Assembly (NCBI RefSeq): GCF_900109785.1
Contig: NZ_FOBH01000013.1
Span: 1-64,000, forward strand
DNA from: Nitrosovibrio tenuis
Lineage (GTDB): Bacteria > Pseudomonadota > Gammaproteobacteria > Burkholderiales > Nitrosomonadaceae
Direction of reading: 5' to 3'
DNA length: 64,000 nucleotides
Part shown: one piece after another, positions 1-8,217 of the stretch
Numbering within the stretch: position 1 is the stretch's first letter
Layout: each line of letters starts with the position of its first letter
Made by a program: the position numbers and the translations under genes
Notes under the pieces: generated by a model
Databases searched by the model: none
Seen by the model: the letters and a program-made list of their open reading frames with translations, nothing else
Told to the model about the DNA's origin: nothing

Positions 1-112
1 TGACCCCAAGCGAATACGTTAAAACCAAGCAGGTCAGACTGCCAGAAGCGGCCAGATTCTAGTTTTGAATCCCAGCAGAATTGGGGGGACGTCACCTGCC
101 AGAAAGTTCTAC

Positions 113-418
113 TTATTGCTTGTCTCTTAAAAAGGGGAGCTTACGCCACCATCCTTCGCTTAGATCCTTTGATACTACGATTTCTTGGAAGGTAACCTTA
201 CCGGGAAGAGAGAGGTTTACTTGATAGCCTTCACTCTGATATACCCCGTTTCCACCTTGGACAAGGGTAGGCTTAATGGACCCCAGGGGTTTAAGCCCAC
301 ATGCCTCGATGACTCTGGGGGTGATTACTGATCTGGTCGCGCCGGTGTCCCATAGGGCCGAATGTATTGATAAAGAGTTTCCCGGCTTATGCCGAACTCT
401 TTTGCTAACTTTGTTTTG
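113..418 (-). pseudogene. Retropepsin-like aspartyl protease remnant, 5' end missing
   Basis: A frame of about 101 codons, closed upstream by an in-frame TAA at 419-421, has no ATG, GTG or TTG near its beginning. Its middle reads ALWDTGATRSVITPRVIEA followed by CGLKPLG. DTGA is the catalytic aspartate motif of single-domain, retroviral-type aspartic proteases, and the following hydrophobic/VIE pattern is the usual continuation in short bacterial members. The tail (about SEGYQVNLSLPGKVTF) looks like the flap strands. Intact bacterial homologues have a start and a short N-terminal strand before DTGA; here that part runs into the stop and a repeat-rich stretch. I read it as a truncated gene; a distant or non-standard start is a less likely alternative. 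Confidence 0.6.
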
Positions 419-450
419 TTAGCGCCGCTTCTGCTTCTGTATCTGGAAGC

Positions 451-525
451 GTCACCTTACGCACCCATTACCTGACCCGTTTACGTCACCCGTTACCTCA
501 CCCGTTACCGTAACGTTACCTCACC
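451..525. repeat. Short degenerate direct repeats (CACCCGTTACCT-type)
   Basis: Four to five imperfect copies of an 11-12 base unit close to CACCCGTTACCT lie head to tail. They sit directly upstream of the broken retropepsin frame, where its missing 5' end would be. Repeat slippage may have helped disrupt that gene (inference). Confidence 0.6.
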
Positions 526-688
526 TGGGCGGTAGGGCTTTTTTGTTGTCTGGGGCGATTTTCATGTAATGGCGGCAAGCAGGGCGGCAAAATTCCCTGC
601 TTAATGCCAACTGTGATACTAAAATTCTCTAATAGGAGAATATCAATCTATCTGGTTGGCGGCTCGGCAAAGCATTGTGGAGGTGCAC

Positions 689-1282
689 ATGAACGCACAT
701 TCTGATTCAACGGCACAGACAAACCACCCTCGGTCTAATTTGAGCTTCCAGGATATTCTGGAAACGGTGAGCCACGAACCGGGACAAGGTCGCCTGCTTG
801 AGCAAATCGAAAAGATTGTAAGGGTCCAGCAGCGGGAACGCTTATATGTCATGCTGTCGGAAGTCACGGAAGACCAACTCCTGCCTGTGCTGGTCCTGCT
901 CGAGCGCGATCTGCCACAGAGGGGAAAATGCAATACGGCCTATAACCGCTTCGTGATTCCATCCTGGAAAAAATACGACGACATCTATTGGCAATCGCTA
1001 ATCGACTATACGATCCTCGCGCTTCGTACATTCAAGGAAATCGACTTCTGCGCCAGCCGGGGGAAGCTCGTGCTGCATTATTTTGATATTCCAGGTGGAA
1101 CGCCACGGGTTCAGGATGTCATTAGAAGACTGGTCTGGCTGATCGGTAATGATCGTTTGTCCGTCGACTTTACACGATCCCGGTGGATGGAAAGCTGGCG
1201 CAATACTGTGGCGAGCATGAGCCGTGAGGAAGTATTCACGGCTGCCGGCATCCTCGAGATTGTCCCTAAATTGTTGCTCTAG
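689..1282 (+). CDS. Hypothetical soluble protein, 197 aa
   Basis: No family recognised. The start at 689 is chosen because a GGAGG ribosome site (679-683) sits 5 bases before the ATG; an in-frame TTG at 656 would add 11 residues but has no ribosome site. The product has no signal peptide or membrane segment. It is mostly charged/amphipathic helix with a Trp- and Tyr-rich middle (SWKKYDDIYWQSL) and ends in a hydrophobic helix. It stands alone: the upstream region holds a protease remnant, and the next plus-strand element is a terminator-like hairpin at 1752. Codon use and the strong ribosome site argue for a real gene; function unknown. Confidence 0.6.
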   Translation: MNAHSDSTAQTNHPRSNLSFQDILETVSHEPGQGRLLEQIEKIVRVQQRERLYVMLSEVTEDQLLPVLVLLERDLPQRGKCNTAYNRFVIPSWKKYDDIYWQSLIDYTILALRTFKEIDFCASRGKLVLHYFDIPGGTPRVQDVIRRLVWLIGNDRLSVDFTRSRWMESWRNTVASMSREEVFTAAGILEIVPKLLL

Positions 1283-1516
1283 TCCAGATTGGATGGCCCG
1301 GATCAGGATCTTTACACAAGGAACGTCAACTGGAGAACAGGACACTTGGGAGAAAGTAGAGATAACTCACGTTTGATCACTTTCATTTACGTCCCTGCCA
1401 GAAGCAAGGACAATGGATAAAAGCGGTCTGTTTCAGGTAGTCTCGCTTATGGGTAGCAGCAAGTGCCGCCCGTTGTTGCTGAGATCGGCGCGATTCACCG
1501 CCCTGTCCACCTTCCG

Positions 1517-1738
1517 TCAGACGAATTCTTCCGTAGGCAATGACCGGCTGTGCGCAATATGAGAGGCCTCTTCTACTGGCGTTTCTGAGTCCATCCAGCG
1601 CCTGGCATCCTCGGGCGCCAAAACAACAGACCTGCAGTCATGGATGTCCACCATTCCGCCTTCGCACTCCTCGGTGACGATCAAGGCGGCGGAAACAAAA
1701 TTACTGGCTTGCGCTGGCTGCCTGATACGCTTAAGCAT
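1517..1738 (-). pseudogene. C-terminal fragment of SOS response-associated peptidase (SRAP/YedK-HMCES family)
   Basis: The 73-residue frame contains MVDIHDCRSVVLAPEDARRW, which matches the part of SRAP proteins around the conserved IHxRMPVIL...W segment, followed by MDSETPVEEASHIAHSRSLP typical of the family tail. Full SRAP proteins are about 220 residues and begin with the catalytic Cys2 that crosslinks to abasic DNA. That catalytic N-terminal two thirds is absent, and the DNA upstream (1740-1865) does not continue it. In most homologues the DC here is DR (IHDR). I read it as a decayed remnant with no predicted activity. Confidence 0.6.
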
Positions 1739-1751
1739 TAATATTTGAAGA

Positions 1752-1790
1752 GGTATTGCATCCCGAATAGGGGTTGCAATACCATTTTTC
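1752..1790 (+). terminator. Rho-independent terminator-like hairpin
   Basis: A perfect 9-bp stem GGTATTGCA/TGCAATACC (1752-1760 and 1775-1783) has an inner CCC/GGG pairing in its loop and is followed by ATTTTTC. It would end plus-strand transcription coming from the 689-1282 gene, though it is about 470 bases away. Confidence 0.65.
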
Positions 1791-1895
1791 GACTGATAAT
1801 TACGCCAGTAGCATTGTCAGAACACTTCTTGTGAGTACCTCTACAAATCGATTCCAAGGGGTAGATTGAGTTTAAATGTAGGGGCTGTAAGTAGA

Positions 1896-2294
1896 TTAGC
1901 TTTGGACTTTGGACTTGTTCAGGGCCACGGCGGCGCGAATGAGAGCCTTCAACGCCTCCTCGTCTATTTTCTCATCCTCGTGGAAGTCAATGGCACGCCT
2001 TGTGTTCCCGTCAAGACTGGAGTTGAAGAGGCCCGAAGGATCCGTCAGAGCCGCCCCTTTAGCAAAGGTCATCTTTACGACGTTCTTGTAAGTCTCGCCT
2101 GTGCAGATCAACCCGTCGTGCGACCATACCGGAACCCCTCTCCACTTCCATTCCTCGACGATTTCGGGATCGGCTTCCTTGATTAAGGTGCGGAGCTGGC
2201 TGAGCATCTTGCCCCGCCAGTCGGCTAGCTCCTTGATTCTAGCGTCGATCAGCTGAGAAGGAGGCTTGCTTTCATGCGACCCGCTCTTCTTCAT
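1896..2294 (-). CDS. DUF1801 domain protein (YdhG/YdeI-like fold)
   Basis: A 132-residue cytoplasmic protein. The segment WRGKMLSQLRTLIKEADPEI, then EEWKWRGVPVWSHDGLICTG and VVKMTFAKGAALTDPSGLFN, is the DUF1801 signature, with the basic-aromatic WKWRGVPVW strand and the K-x-TFAKGA strand. The family is iron-chaperone-like/frataxin-resembling by fold, but its biochemical role is not settled. A GGAAG ribosome site precedes the ATG. It is transcribed alone on the minus strand, and the length is normal for the family, so it appears intact despite its decayed neighbourhood. Confidence 0.85.
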   Translation of the reverse strand: MKKSGSHESKPPSQLIDARIKELADWRGKMLSQLRTLIKEADPEIVEEWKWRGVPVWSHDGLICTGETYKNVVKMTFAKGAALTDPSGLFNSSLDGNTRRAIDFHEDEKIDEEALKALIRAAVALNKSKVQS

Positions 2295-2881
2295 GCCTAT
2301 TTTTCTTCCTTTTAAAAAAGGTTTACCACAAACCTGCCGTAGGCAATAAACGCGCGTATGGCAGCCACTATGCGAAGTTGCTCAACATTGTCTTTTTCAT
2401 GAGGTGAATTCAATATTTCTCTAATCAAGGCCAGGTATTAGGACGAATCTTAGTAAACCGATTAAAGATAGAATTGTTTTCTCTGTCTTTTGAAATCAAA
2501 ATATTTTTATATCTTATTTGAGTCTCCCATTAACGGCAAATCCGGCGGCTTGCGTCCGCGCAAAGGGGGCGCGCGCCGGGCACTGCCCAAAGGCTGCGCA
2601 AGCAGCGCCTGTTTGCCAGCGGTGTTTCAGTTTCATTCCAGAATAGCCCATTCGATCAGGCCGACTTCTAGGGAAGGAAGAAAGACATCATGGCTAGTAA
2701 AATTGAATAATATTAGAAGCTATGCGGACCATGAATACAGCGTCCTTAAGGATGAGGCAGATTATGTTGCAGCCGATGCGGGCGACCATTGTTCGTGTCA
2801 CTCACCGAATCGCGCGGTGCAGAGCTTGGCTTCTCCACACCCGGAGACCCAAGTGCGCCACTTTTTAAACCAGAAATAAGA
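2295..2881. other. No convincing gene
   Basis: About 590 bases between the DUF1801 gene and the small lipoprotein. The first 200 bases are AT-rich; 2535-2630 is abruptly GC-rich and repetitive in composition. A plus-strand reading frame crosses this stretch, but it has low-complexity composition, no ribosome site and no recognisable domain, so it is not annotated as a gene. Confidence 0.5.
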
Positions 2882-3193
2882 ATGAAGAAAGCTGCCATCA
2901 TTTTAACACTCGCCCTTTGTGGCTGCTTTGGACCGTATCACGGACAAACGCCAATGGTTGGGACTGATGGCACACCGTTTTATCTATTAAAAGGTGCGGC
3001 ATCTTTTACTGAAAAAAGCAGGATTGATGCCGCGATTGACTTGGACACACGCTCCCTTGAGATTTGTCCAGCGGGATACCATCTTATCAATCGAGATATT
3101 CAGCCCGTAAATAATCCAGCAGGTTTTCATAGCGGCTCATATGACGTGCTTTGGCAAATAAAGTGCAAGAACCAAGAACAGCCAAAGCCCTAG
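2882..3193 (+). CDS. Small putative lipoprotein, 103 aa
   Basis: The start at 2882 is preferred over longer in-frame starts because it begins a classical export signal: MKKAAIILTLALCGCFG. The Cys of LCGC (or the earlier LALC) would be the lipidated residue. The mature part is short, contains two further Cys (EICPAGYHLI and WQIKCK) that could form a disulphide, and matches no family I know. The ribosome site is weak (AATAAGA). It precedes the phospholipase-D gene by about 260 bases on the same strand and may be its partner or immunity-type companion, but nothing in the sequence proves that. Confidence 0.55.
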   Translation: MKKAAIILTLALCGCFGPYHGQTPMVGTDGTPFYLLKGAASFTEKSRIDAAIDLDTRSLEICPAGYHLINRDIQPVNNPAGFHSGSYDVLWQIKCKNQEQPKP

Positions 3194-3457
3194 CTGTTAA
3201 ACATCGCTATAAAAACAAAGCCGCAGCGGGCAAAGACAATGGCGGCAAATATATGAAAAGATACGTGCATCCGTTCAGTTTCGTCAAAGTTGGTGATGGT
3301 GATGGTGATGTCGGCGATCAAACGGCGGGCTTATTTGATAGTGGCCAGATCGATCCAGCATCGAGCGAACCTGCGGTATCGCGGGGCTACTCCCATTCAT
3401 AGTCGCAGCCGGGCGCGACGGCGTACACAGACAATTGTTGCAAGTAAGGAGACTGCG

Positions 3458-5236
3458 GTGGCCATAGCCATATCAAACAGCACGAACGGAATCCAGCTCA
3501 AGCTGATGGCCTACTCTAATTGCGACGACGTACAGTTGTTCTGGCGCGTCACGGTTGATGGCATCGCCGACTCGCCGATTCCCGGCTGCCTCGGCTTCAT
3601 GATCGAGCGTCAGCGCATGCAGGACAACGGAGAATGGGCACCGGTCGAGATTCTGCGTAATCGCGTCGCATTCGTCGATCAGCCGGAGCCCGCGGCATTT
3701 GATGATCCGAAGGACCTTTCGCGGCCTTCGAATGTATGGCCTTTCCAACGTTATGAATGGACCGATCACGGCGCAAACAATGGCCAAACCCTACGCTATC
3801 GCATTTCTGCAATCATTCTACCGACTGACGGAACAGCGGGTACAACAGTGCTCACAGCGGTCGCTGATACGGGTTGGACGCAGAGCTTCCGCATTGATGC
3901 CGCAACTGGCAACGAGTTGGAGGCCTACTTTAACCGCGGTTTTGTCATGTCCCAGTTCGTCTCGCGGATCGCGCGTGAAAATGGCTGGAAGGCGCCCGAT
4001 ATCAAGGAGCACCTCAAGGAACTAGAGGAGCCGCTACGCCGATTTCTGTCGGGGGAGCTGCGCCTTTCGTTGCTCCGCCTTGTCGACGAGGTAATCGATA
4101 GCCCTCTGCTCGAACTCTATGGGGCACTATACGAACTGAGCGATAAGGAACTGATTGATCGCCTCCAGAAGGGCGGCACACGCGCCCACATCGTGCTCGC
4201 CAACGGCTCAAAAGGCGGCGACGAAAATGCCGAAGCAAGAGCAGCTTTGAAAAAGGCAAAAGTAGACGTCCACGATCGGTTGCTGGGCAACAAGGGGCTC
4301 GGCCACAACAAGTTCGTGGTGATAGTTCGAAAGAAGGATCAGCTGTCGCTTAAAGCATGGACCGGAAGCACAAACTGGACTCCCTCGGGTCTATGCACGC
4401 AAGTGAACAATGGATTGCTGATCAAGAACGGTGCTGTGGCGCAGATCTTTCTCGACCAATGGCATCGGCTGGCGGCCGCTGATGGCGATTTTCCGCCCGA
4501 GCTCGTGTCGAAAAATGCAGAGTCTCCGCGGAGCGTCGACAATCTGGATGTATGGTTCACGCGGGTCAGGAACAAATCGAAGAAGAACGCGGGATCGCCT
4601 GGAATCGACATTCAGGGGCTTATCGATTTAGTCAAGAGCGCTAAGTCGATGGTCCTCTACGTCATGTTCCAACCTGGCCCCGAGCCGCTAACGACCATTC
4701 TGCAGTCTACCGCACAGGTCTACACGCGCGGAGTCGTCAGCACCGTCATCGGCAGCAATGTTGAATATTTTTCGTTGAAAGGAATTGATACACAGTCGCG
4801 CAGCTACCGCACTGCGCTTATTCAGCCAGAAGGTGTGGCACGAGGGTTCTCGTCTTGGATCGCCGAGGTCACGCGCGCACAATTTCTGCCGCGAGACGGA
4901 TACCCTGGGATCGGTCACGCTATTACACATTCCAAGATGATCGTCATTGACCCTTTTAGCGATGACTGCAAGGTCATTACTGGCTCGCATAATTTTTCAG
5001 GTTCGGCAAGCGAGCAGAACGATGACAACTTTGTGGTAGTGCACCGGAACAAGGCACTCGCAGAAGCTTATGCAGTCGCCTGCCTTGGCACCTATGAGCA
5101 CTATGCGTGGCGTGCCTACGTGAAGGATCGCAAGGCCGCTGGCAAATCTGTCTGGTCTCACCTTTCGACAGATCCGTCGTGGCAACAGACCTATCTAACG
5201 ACACAGCGCAAAGATCACCTCTCGCGTTGGTGCTGA
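3458..5236 (+). CDS. Phospholipase-D superfamily protein with two HKD motifs
   Basis: The start is GTG 3458, chosen because AAGGAG (3446-3451) precedes it by six bases; the upstream ATG at 3290 lacks a ribosome site and would add a low-complexity leader. The 592-residue product has an N-terminal beta-rich, fibronectin-like part (about 1-130), then two PLD half-sites: HNKFVVIV...TGSTNW around residue 283 and HSKMIVID...TGSHNFS around residue 491. PLD enzymes transfer phosphatidyl or other phosphodiester groups through the two histidines. The second motif is complete (H-x-K-x4-D); in the first the aspartate position is valine. There is no signal peptide. It could be a nuclease, lipase or toxin-type effector; it is isolated in a decayed region, so horizontal origin is plausible. 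Confidence 0.8.
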   Translation: MAIAISNSTNGIQLKLMAYSNCDDVQLFWRVTVDGIADSPIPGCLGFMIERQRMQDNGEWAPVEILRNRVAFVDQPEPAAFDDPKDLSRPSNVWPFQRYEWTDHGANNGQTLRYRISAIILPTDGTAGTTVLTAVADTGWTQSFRIDAATGNELEAYFNRGFVMSQFVSRIARENGWKAPDIKEHLKELEEPLRRFLSGELRLSLLRLVDEVIDSPLLELYGALYELSDKELIDRLQKGGTRAHIVLANGSKGGDENAEARAALKKAKVDVHDRLLGNKGLGHNKFVVIVRKKDQLSLKAWTGSTNWTPSGLCTQVNNGLLIKNGAVAQIFLDQWHRLAAADGDFPPELVSKNAESPRSVDNLDVWFTRVRNKSKKNAGSPGIDIQGLIDLVKSAKSMVLYVMFQPGPEPLTTILQSTAQVYTRGVVSTVIGSNVEYFSLKGIDTQSRSYRTALIQPEGVARGFSSWIAEVTRAQFLPRDGYPGIGHAITHSKMIVIDPFSDDCKVITGSHNFSGSASEQNDDNFVVVHRNKALAEAYAVACLGTYEHYAWRAYVKDRKAAGKSVWSHLSTDPSWQQTYLTTQRKDHLSRWC

Positions 5237-5839
5237 ACACTAGACTGGGGTTCTCGTCGTTGAAGTGAACGACCCTATCTCTCTTCCTGCCTCCGATATT
5301 CCTCTCTTTCGTCTCTTGGTGCGCCAAAAATGTGCCATCGCTTCCGATGTGCCACACTCTCCGCTGATTCGGTTTTCCCGTTGGTACACCTCCTCGATTG
5401 AATCATCCCGGCAATTTTGTACCCCTTTATAGCTGCTCATCTTATTGAGTTCGGTTTCGTAATCGGTAGGTCGGAGGTTCGACCCTTCCCCATTACATAT
5501 AAAAAGCAAGCAAGCGTTTAAATGAACCATGCCAGCACCGCCTGCTCTCCGCCGTTTTCACCAACACAAACCGTACGTCGGCCGCGTAATTGCGTCGCAA
5601 TCGCCTCGACGTCGTCGCGGCCGCTTTTGTTCGTTTTCATCCATGGTGAAGGTTTTCCTGTTCAATCGCCGTTTTATGAATAGGCCGTTCAGATTACGCA
5701 AAATTTTTCTAAGGAGTTACGGTTGTAATGTGTGGCCCCTAACATCTTTGTCGGCAAAGATTGCCGCTGGGACGTCAACGATAGTCAAGGTACTGCCGCC
5801 TTGAATAAGGGACACCTTGCTCTTCTAAAGGAAAAAATA
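5237..5839. other. Intergenic stretch without a convincing gene
   Basis: Apart from the tRNA-Thr fragment at 5456-5497, I see no coding signal here. The open frames on both strands lack ribosome sites and recognisable domains. The last 100 bases before 5840 are AT-rich and probably hold the promoter of the exported metallophosphoesterase. Confidence 0.5.
5456..5497 (+). other. 3' half of tRNA-Thr(CGT): probable attachment-site remnant
   Basis: The spacing is exactly that of a tRNA from the anticodon loop on: loop TTCGTAA (anticodon CGT, 5456-5462), 5-base 3' stem, variable loop AGGTC, T-arm GGAGG/TTCGACC/CTTCC (5473-5489), a 7-base acceptor strand and a discriminator A. The 5 bases before the loop do not pair with the 3' anticodon stem, and no D-arm or 5' acceptor strand is present, so this is not a functional tRNA. 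A tRNA copied only from the anticodon loop to the 3' end is the classical footprint left by tyrosine-integrase elements. Confidence 0.5.
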
Positions 5840-7000
5840 ATGCGAAATCTTATCTTTTCAATGTTGTTAGGCGCCAACGTTCTCGCGATCGCCGGAACGG
5901 CCCTGGCTGACGAATCCGATCACAAGGAGTCGCGAGGCGTCTTAAGCATCGCCGTATTCGGTGATTCCCCTTATGGCAATAACGACGCCGACACAGCCCA
6001 GTTTCTCGCGACCCCGGCGTTCATCAAGTCGATCAATGACGATTCCGACGTCTCCCTGGTCCTCCACGTCGGCGACATCCACTCCGGCAAGCAAACATGC
6101 AGCTTGGGCTACAACCAATCGATCTATGACATGTGGAAGGCTTTCAAGTCTCCCGTCGTATATACCCCCGGCGACAATGAGTGGACCGATTGCAACAAGA
6201 GCAAAGAAGGCGGTCTCGACCCGCTAGTCAACCTGGGTTATGTGCGTGATACCTTCTTTGCGACCCCTGGCCACGCCATTGCAGTTGACAAGCCGGTGTT
6301 GTCCCAGTCCCAGCACTACGATCCGAACTACCCTAAGGATGCCGAATACGTCGAAAACGTGATGTGGGAGCAGTCAAACGTCGTGTTCGTCACCCTGAAC
6401 GTTCCAGGCGGCTCGAACAATGATGAAGACAACTGGTATGGTATCGATCGCACGCAACCGCAGACCGATGAAATTTTGAATCGCACCGGCGCCGATCTGC
6501 GCTGGCTCGACAAAGCCTTCGCCCTTGCCAAGGCCAGCCACGCCAAAGCCATGGTCATCCAGCTTCAGGCCGACATGTGGGATCTCGACGGCAATCAGCC
6601 CAGCCACATCGGCGCGTATCGGCAGTTCATCGACAGCATAGCATTGCACACCACGAACTTCGGCAAGCCGGTGCTGCTCTTGAATGGCGATTCCCATGGC
6701 TACCGTTCGGATAACCCTCTGCTCAAGGGCGCTCCTTGTGTTACAGAAAAAATAGGAAGTCAGTCGACGGAAGTGGCTTGCACCAACGATGCCTATAACA
6801 ATCAGCCTAACGGTTACAGCGTAAAAAACTTCCACCGCATAACCGTGCACGGCAGCAACAGCGTCGATAACCCCAACATGGAGTGGCTCAAGCTCAATGT
6901 TGACCGGGATGATAGTGATGACCACGCTAGTGCTAGTTCATTCGGGCCCTTCAGTTGGAAGCGCATGGTCCAGGCGTTACCTCCGAAGCCGAAGCCTTAA
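5840..7000 (+). CDS. Exported metallophosphoesterase-like protein
   Basis: The start at 5840 follows AAAGGA (5827-5832) and opens a signal peptide, MRNLIFSMLLGANVLAIAGT, cleaved after ALA. The 386-residue product carries the calcineurin-like phosphoesterase metal-site order: FGDSPYG near residue 41, GDIHSG at 78-83, PGDNEWTDC from 110, and NGDSHGY at 282-288. These supply the Asp, Asn and His ligands of a dinuclear metal centre. The enzyme should act in the periplasm or outside on phosphate mono- or diesters; the substrate cannot be read from sequence. Two Cys pairs fit a disulphide-bonded exported protein. It is monocistronic, followed by a dead HU gene. Confidence 0.8.
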   Translation: MRNLIFSMLLGANVLAIAGTALADESDHKESRGVLSIAVFGDSPYGNNDADTAQFLATPAFIKSINDDSDVSLVLHVGDIHSGKQTCSLGYNQSIYDMWKAFKSPVVYTPGDNEWTDCNKSKEGGLDPLVNLGYVRDTFFATPGHAIAVDKPVLSQSQHYDPNYPKDAEYVENVMWEQSNVVFVTLNVPGGSNNDEDNWYGIDRTQPQTDEILNRTGADLRWLDKAFALAKASHAKAMVIQLQADMWDLDGNQPSHIGAYRQFIDSIALHTTNFGKPVLLLNGDSHGYRSDNPLLKGAPCVTEKIGSQSTEVACTNDAYNNQPNGYSVKNFHRITVHGSNSVDNPNMEWLKLNVDRDDSDDHASASSFGPFSWKRMVQALPPKPKP

Positions 7001-7160
7001 GTTGTCCGTTCGGTCCCGGAACTCACGCTGTTTAAGTCCGTCTGCTTGATTTTGGTTAACAGCTGCTTTCAACAAATTTAAAGAGGGAGCTTCGGGTCGG
7101 AAACCAACCATCGCGACAGGCAGATCTTGGCGAAGTTAACATGCCATAACCAACTAGCGG

Positions 7161-7433
7161 ATGAATGAAGGAATAGCCAAAAAAAAACGGACTCTAGCAA
7201 AGCTCAAGCCGAACGCATAGTTCGCGCCCTGCTTGAGGTAATCTCGAAACGCTTAAAAAGGGAGAGTCTATGACGTTGCCCGGTTTTGGCACTTTTGAAG
7301 TGTGTGCGAGCGTGCCGCCCGTGCCGGCCGCATCCCAAAACCGGGGAAGAATTGGAAGATTGCCGCATCTAAGGTTCCAGCATTCAAGCCAGCGGCAATG
7401 CTAAAGGCTGCTGTGGACGGCAGCGGAAAATGA
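7161..7433 (+). pseudogene. HU-family DNA-binding protein, frameshifted
   Basis: Read through three frames, this stretch spells almost an entire HU-beta: MNEGIAKK, then SKAQAERIVRALLEVISKRL, KKGES-MTLPGFGTFEV, ERAARAGRIPKTGEELE, and IAASKVPAFKPAAMLKAAVD to a TGA at 7431. The GFGTFEV and SKVPAFKPxxxLK segments are diagnostic of HU. At least four frame changes are needed: near the A9 run at 7178, at the AAAAAGGGAG stretch, at GTGTGTGCGAGCG, and at GAATTGGAAGATTG. The gene is therefore dead but recently so, since the amino-acid sequence is still well preserved between the breaks. Confidence 0.8.
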
Positions 7434-7470
7434 AAAGCCGGCAGGCCGACTGCAAGCGCTGCAGGAGTGA

Positions 7471-8217
7471 TTAACCCTTGTCGATTTCGATGAGGTTGCC
7501 GTCCTCATCAACCTTGATCTCAATCTTCGAGCCGTCGGTTTTTCTTACATCGGCTTCATAAATCGGTGTCATCTTGCCACCGATCATTTTGCTTTCTTTC
7601 TCGATCTCTTCGATCTCTCCGCCACCTGCATTTTCAGTTATCGTTTTCTGCACCATTGCCGGAACATCAGACCATTGAACTTTTTCATTCACGATCCCTG
7701 TGGCGTTGGGGTGGGACGAGATCCCTGCGGCGTTGGGGTGGGACGAGATCCCTATGGCGTCGGGGTGGGACGAGATCCCTATGGCGTTGGGGTGGGATGA
7801 GATCCCTGTAGCGTCGGGGTGGGACGAGATCCCTGTGGCGTTGGGGTGGGACGAGACCCCTGTGGCGTTGGGGTTGGACGAGATCCCCGCGGCGTTGGGG
7901 TGGGACGAGATCCCTGTGGCGTCGGGGTGGGACGAGATGCCCGTGGCGTTGGGATGGGACGAGATCCCTCGGGCGTTGGGGTGGGACGAGATCCCTGTGG
8001 CGTTGGGGCTGGACGAGATCCCTGTGGCGTGGAGGTCGAATGAGATGAAAAATAGGGGTATAAGGGGGAATAATCTTACTATCAAGCGCTTCAAACGAGA
8101 ATTACTGATTGAACCATAATAATCGTTATCCTTCTTCACTCCTGCTTCCGCAACAGTTTGAGGCTTATCGCCGCCATTCGTAGCTATTCCCGAGGACGCT
8201 AATAATTCGTTAATCAC
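7471..8217 (-). CDS. Exported PepSY-domain protein with twelve 9-residue repeats
   Basis: The 248-residue product has an N-terminal region with a hydrophobic export/anchor segment (RLIVRLFPLIPLFFISFDL, about 45-62). Then come twelve tandem copies of ATGISSHPN/D (residues 64-171) and a C-terminal PepSY-like domain (about 178-248) ending YEADVRKTDGSKIEIKVDED. PepSY domains are small inhibitor- or sensor-like modules common in periplasmic proteins. The start is uncertain: a later start nearer the hydrophobic segment would give a cleaner signal peptide, but I see no ribosome site that decides. The repeats are probably a flexible, His-containing linker of variable copy number. Specific function unknown. 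Confidence 0.65.
   Translation of the reverse strand: MINELLASSGIATNGGDKPQTVAEAGVKKDNDYYGSISNSRLKRLIVRLFPLIPLFFISFDLHATGISSSPNATGISSHPNARGISSHPNATGISSHPDATGISSHPNAAGISSNPNATGVSSHPNATGISSHPDATGISSHPNAIGISSHPDAIGISSHPNAAGISSHPNATGIVNEKVQWSDVPAMVQKTITENAGGGEIEEIEKESKMIGGKMTPIYEADVRKTDGSKIEIKVDEDGNLIEIDKG
7693..8028. repeat. 27-bp tandem repeat array, 12 copies plus a partial one
   Basis: The unit reads approximately GATCCCTGTGGCGTTGGGGT plus GGGACGA on the plus strand and encodes ATGISSHPN on the minus strand. Copies differ at a few codons, mostly T/A/R/I at position 2 and N/D at position 9. Because 27 is a multiple of 3 and the unit lacks stops, several frames on both strands stay open through the array. 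There are no spacers, so it is not CRISPR. Confidence 0.95.

Noticed and set aside
2490-2879. Plus-strand frame of 129 codons
   Set aside because: Low-complexity Gly/Arg/Ala-rich composition from a GC-rich stretch, no ribosome site, no recognisable domain.
3290-3457. Longer N terminus for the phospholipase-D protein
   Set aside because: The ATG at 3290 lies in a GATGGT repeat with no ribosome site. The GTG at 3458 has AAGGAG at ideal spacing.
5529-5804. Plus-strand frame of 91 codons upstream of the metallophosphoesterase
   Set aside because: Arg/Pro/Ser-rich composition typical of a chance frame, no ribosome site, no domain.
7693-8028. CRISPR array
   Set aside because: The 27-bp units follow one another directly with no unique spacers, and no cas gene is near.
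7700-8119. Long plus-strand reading frames with GWDEIPVAL-type repeats
   Set aside because: They are the complement of the 27-bp array encoding the minus-strand protein. They have no ribosome site and arise from a stop-free repeat unit whose length is a multiple of three.
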